DNA of 46,613 nt, taken from Thiobacillus sp. 65-1402. GTDB lineage: Bacteria; Pseudomonadota; Gammaproteobacteria; Burkholderiales; Thiobacillaceae. The position numbers and the translations under genes are program-made. Below the pieces are notes generated by a model. That model was not told where the DNA came from. It made no database searches and saw nothing but the letters and a program-made list of their open reading frames with translations. Shown here in pieces: positions 44,206 through 46,613 of the stretch. Numbering within the stretch: position 1 is the stretch's first letter; each line of letters begins with the position of its first letter. The DNA lies in contig NZ_MKUG01000024.1 of NCBI RefSeq assembly GCF_001897685.1, forward strand, positions 1 through 46,613, read 5' to 3'.

Positions 44206-44976
44206 TCATGCAGCTTTCTTCGATTGCGGCCGCGGTGCCTGCAGGCCGGACCCCACCTCGAGCTCCGCGAACCAGTTGATGAAGCGCATCACGTCCGCCC
44301 CCTGGTAGATCGAGCCGTGCTGGGGACAGAGCAGGTCGATATCCATGGCGGCGGCGCGTTCGCACCAGTCCAGCACGGCCGCCCTGGAGCCCATGAAGCG
44401 GCGGTGGAAGCCCTGCGCATGGCGGATGTGGCGGTCGAAATCGGTGACGAACAACTCGTCCTCCTCCGGCGGCGTCAAGGCCGCCCCGACGTCGCCGCTG
44501 AACAGTATCCGCGCCCGGGCATCGTACAGATGCAGGTTGCCCGACGAATGCAGGTAATGCGCCGGCACCGCATCCAGCTCGATGCCGCCGAGGGGAATCT
44601 TCCCGCCTTCGTCGGGCAGGCCGATGAAGGTGCTTGCGTCGCCGCCGTAATGCGGCAGGAAACTGCCCCAGATGCGGCTGGCATAGCAGCGCAGCGCCGG
44701 GTTGAACTCCAGCCACAGGCTCAGGCTGCTGACCACGTCGGGGTCCTGGTGGGACGCGAATATCCATTTCACCCGGCCCGGGTCGAAGCCGGCCGCCAGG
44801 GCGGAAAACACCACCGGAAAAATCTCCATGCCGCCGGGGTCGGTGAGCATGGCCTCGTCGCCGTGGGCCACCAGGTATTCGTTGGTATCGATCAGCGCGC
44901 TGGCGCGCTGCGGGTCGCGCGCGATCACCCGCCATTGATGCGGGCCGTCCGAAAACAGGATTTCCAGCCTTTTCAT
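44206..44976 (-). CDS. Metallo-beta-lactamase-fold diiron protein (ODP-like oxygen sensor)
   Basis: ATG 44976 has GAGGAGG upstream and overlaps the stop of the MCP-like gene (ATGA), giving 256 residues. Metal ligands characteristic of flavodiiron-type cores are visible: His76, Asp78 and Asp80 in SHQDPD, His143 in YLHSSGN, Asp162 in SGDVG and His220 in CPQHGS. Stand-alone proteins of this kind (ODP) bind oxygen at a diiron site and signal to MCPs in chemotaxis. Linkage here to an MCP, CheW and an MCP-like protein fits that. There is no flavodoxin domain, so it is not a full flavodiiron oxygen reductase. Oxygen sensing is inferred from family and context. Confidence 0.85.
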   Translation of the reverse strand: MKRLEILFSDGPHQWRVIARDPQRASALIDTNEYLVAHGDEAMLTDPGGMEIFPVVFSALAAGFDPGRVKWIFASHQDPDVVSSLSLWLEFNPALRCYASRIWGSFLPHYGGDASTFIGLPDEGGKIPLGGIELDAVPAHYLHSSGNLHLYDARARILFSGDVGAALTPPEEDELFVTDFDRHIRHAQGFHRRFMGSRAAVLDWCERAAAMDIDLLCPQHGSIYQGADVMRFINWFAELEVGSGLQAPRPQSKKAA

Positions 44977-45590
44977 GCGCCCGCCTCCTCCACTTCGGCG
45001 CGCACGCCACCCAGCGTTCTCGCCACGGCATGGATGGACTGGGCCAGTTGCTCGGCCACCTGCCTCAAGGCAGGCGCCGATTCGCCGCCGTACGCGGCCT
45101 CGATCAGGGCGCTGCGGGACAGGCTCAGCCCGAGGTCGCACAGGCGCAGCGCCCGGGTTGCCATCAGGTGCAGTTCGCGCCGCCGGAGGCCGAGCGACAG
45201 GTTCAGGCGGACCATCTCCGCTTCCTGCGCGCCGAGGATTTCCGACAGCCGGCCGGCGGCGTGCGCCTGTTTGTCCCGCGCCCGCTGGAAACAGGCCTGG
45301 TTGCGCTGCCTGCGCTGGCGCTGGGCCACTTCGCCGACCATGCCGGACACCAGCGCGGTCAAGCCATGCATGGCCTCCGCGATGCGGGAGGAAACCCCGC
45401 GCAGTTCCGCCGATGCCACCCGGAAGCCCACCGCGCTGTCGCCGCCGCGGCGGGAAGACAGCATGGCATTCAAGGCCGCCAGATTCACCTCACGGGCGGC
45501 ATCCTCCACCTCCCTGATGCCGTTGCCGATGCGCACGATGGCATGCAGGTCTGTCGATCGAGCCGCCGGCTCATTGCTGTGATACGCCAT
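44973..45590 (-). CDS. Small MCP-like signalling protein
   Basis: ATG 45590 follows AAAGGAG; the longer frame upstream is not coding-like. The 205-residue soluble protein has a truncated chemoreceptor hairpin tip: AREVNLAALNAMLSSRRGGD then VASAELRGVSSRIAEAM (about 32-72). It corresponds to the core of MCP signalling domains with altered residues (NAMLSS for NAAIEA). The rest is helical (about 85-205) with no transmembrane or ligand domain. It may couple ODP to CheW/CheA. It is coupled to the ODP gene by the ATGA overlap. Function is inferred. Confidence 0.75.
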   Translation of the reverse strand: MAYHSNEPAARSTDLHAIVRIGNGIREVEDAAREVNLAALNAMLSSRRGGDSAVGFRVASAELRGVSSRIAEAMHGLTALVSGMVGEVAQRQRRQRNQACFQRARDKQAHAAGRLSEILGAQEAEMVRLNLSLGLRRRELHLMATRALRLCDLGLSLSRSALIEAAYGGESAPALRQVAEQLAQSIHAVARTLGGVRAEVEEAGA

Positions 45591-45681
45591 GCTGGCTGCT
45601 CCTTTCGGTCGGCCGGAACGCATCCCGGCCGGGTTGTGAATCGGGCCGCGTTCGTGCGGACGGCCCGGCTGTGATGGAGGC

Positions 45682-46224
45682 TCAGGACGCCGCCTCCTGC
45701 CCGTCGGCGGCGGCCTTTCCGAGGATCGCCAGATCCTCGGTGGAGAGCACGTTGTTGACGTTGAGAATGATGACGAAACGTTCCTGCACCTTGCCCATGC
45801 CATGGATGAAATCGGTGCGGATCCGGGTGCCGAACGAGGGCGGCGGCTCGATGTCGGCAGCGGCGATCTCCAGCACTTCGTTGACCGCATCCACCACCAC
45901 GCCGATCACCTGATCGCCCGCCTCGGGTTCCAGTTCCAGAATGACGATGCAGCTGCGTCGCGTGATCTGGCTGGGCTTGCCGCCGAAGCGGCTGGCCAGG
46001 TCCACCACCGGCACCACCGCGCCGCGCAGGTTGATCACGCCGCGGATGAACTCCGGCATCATGGGCACGGCGGTAAGCTGGCCGTACTCGATGATCTCCT
46101 TGATGTGCAGGATGCCGATGGCGAACACCTCGCCCCCCAGCATGAAGGTGAGGTATTGCCGGGGCTCATGGGCGGCCGCGGACGGCGGCGCCGCCCGGCT
46201 GTCAAGCTTGACCAGTGCGTTCAT
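45682..46224 (-). CDS. cheW: CheW-like chemotaxis coupling protein
   Basis: The 180-residue protein from ATG 46224 (GAGGGG upstream; the GTG at 46230 would add two residues) has a full CheW beta-barrel (about 22-165). It contains YLTFMLGGEVFAIGILHIKEI, GVINLRGAVVPVVDL and VIGVVVDAVNEV. It links receptors to CheA. An Ala/Ser-rich N-terminal tail of about 20 residues is unusual but typical of accessory CheW copies. It lies about 10 bases after the MCP gene; no cheA is in the window. Confidence 0.93.
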   Translation of the reverse strand: MNALVKLDSRAAPPSAAAHEPRQYLTFMLGGEVFAIGILHIKEIIEYGQLTAVPMMPEFIRGVINLRGAVVPVVDLASRFGGKPSQITRRSCIVILELEPEAGDQVIGVVVDAVNEVLEIAAADIEPPPSFGTRIRTDFIHGMGKVQERFVIILNVNNVLSTEDLAILGKAAADGQEAAS

Positions 46225-46234
46225 GGCCACCCCC

Positions 46235-46612
46235 TCAGAAACGCACGAACTCGGCTTCGCCCACCGGTTCGGTGACGGATTGCACGGTCTTGGCCAACTG
46301 CCTCATGGGCGCGGCGGATTTCACGGCGGCCTGGCGCATCGTCGCGGCAGCCGCGTTGCCGGCCTTGAAGAACGCCATCAGCTGTTGCAGCTGCTCGGCC
46401 TGACCGCTCATTTCCTCGGCGGTGGCGGCCAGCTCTTCCGAGGCGCTGGCGTTCTGCTGGGTGGCCTGGTTGAGCTGGTTCATGGCGACGTTCACCTGCC
46501 CCACCCCGCTGGCCTGCTCTTCCGAGGCGGCGGTGATTTCCTGCACCAGGTCGGAGGTCTTGTTGATGGAGGGCACGATCTCGTCGAGCAGCTTGCCGGC
46601 CCGCTCCGCCAG
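46235..46612 (-). CDS. Methyl-accepting chemotaxis protein (5' partial)
   Basis: Only the C-terminal ~125 residues are in the window and the frame runs off the right edge. The heptad helices DLVQEITAASEEQASGVGQV and QQNASASEELAATAEEMSGQ are the C-terminal methylation helix and tail of an MCP. The end GEAEFVRF lacks an NWETF-type CheR/CheB tether. It heads, or is part of, the chemosensory operon. The ligand domain is outside the window. Confidence 0.92.
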   Translation of the reverse strand: MAERAGKLLDEIVPSINKTSDLVQEITAASEEQASGVGQVNVAMNQLNQATQQNASASEELAATAEEMSGQAEQLQQLMAFFKAGNAAAATMRQAAVKSAAPMRQLAKTVQSVTEPVGEAEFVRF

Positions 46613-46613
46613 G

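Overview
The window is about 46.6 kb of GC-rich, gene-dense DNA from a Gram-negative bacterium, most likely a betaproteobacterium. The yhdP-nitrilase-tldD gene order, a nearby glnE, PEP-CTERM surface proteins, Sec signal peptides and outer-membrane barrels all fit; a Thiobacillus/Nitrosomonadales-like genus is an inference. No rRNA, tRNA, insertion sequence, CRISPR array or phage gene was seen.

Layout. 1-2425: the 3' part of a DUF1631 protein with degenerate GGDEF and EAL domains. 2426-3675: intergenic repeats and hairpins, then an unrecognised membrane-anchored coiled-coil gene. 3725-10011 (minus): yhdP-nitrilase-tldD housekeeping operon. 10092-12127: S4-domain protein, pirin and FMN reductase. 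12148-15400 (minus): a broken protease/PEP-CTERM composite gene, an intact PEP-CTERM gene with a sigma-54-like promoter, and a secreted subtilisin whose leader is a recognisable type I cyclic di-GMP riboswitch. 15736-25531: acs, glnE, a P-type cation ATPase, a tandem universal stress protein and a secreted double-thioredoxin protein. 25819-35149: the accessory locus of greatest interest. 35575-41315: a six-gene Mrp Na+/H+ antiporter operon. 41399-46613 (minus): an intact MASE3-PAS-GGDEF-EAL protein and a chemosensory group (diiron ODP-like protein, MCP-like protein, CheW, MCP 3' end).

The locus at 25.8-35.2 kb looks like a dedicated fibre or matrix export system related in logic to the Fap functional amyloid system of Pseudomonas. 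It has a sigma-54 activator with a degenerate receiver, a FapF-like coiled-coil/beta-barrel outer-membrane protein, and a convergent five-gene operon. That operon encodes two tandemly duplicated Gly/Asn/Ala-rich low-complexity secreted proteins of about 720 residues, two smaller secreted proteins, and a periplasmic C39-type cysteine protease. A near-consensus -24/-12 promoter lies just upstream of the operon. Both Gly-rich proteins and both small proteins end in, or near, the same QN-x-G-x-N motif. Both small proteins also carry a double-glycine-like site directly after their Sec signal peptides, a plausible C39 target.

Cyclic di-GMP recurs across the window: one intact and one degenerate GGDEF/EAL protein, a c-di-GMP riboswitch on a secreted protease, and a regulator of the VpsR/FleQ type. 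Together these suggest coordinated control of surface structures; this is inference from sequence alone.
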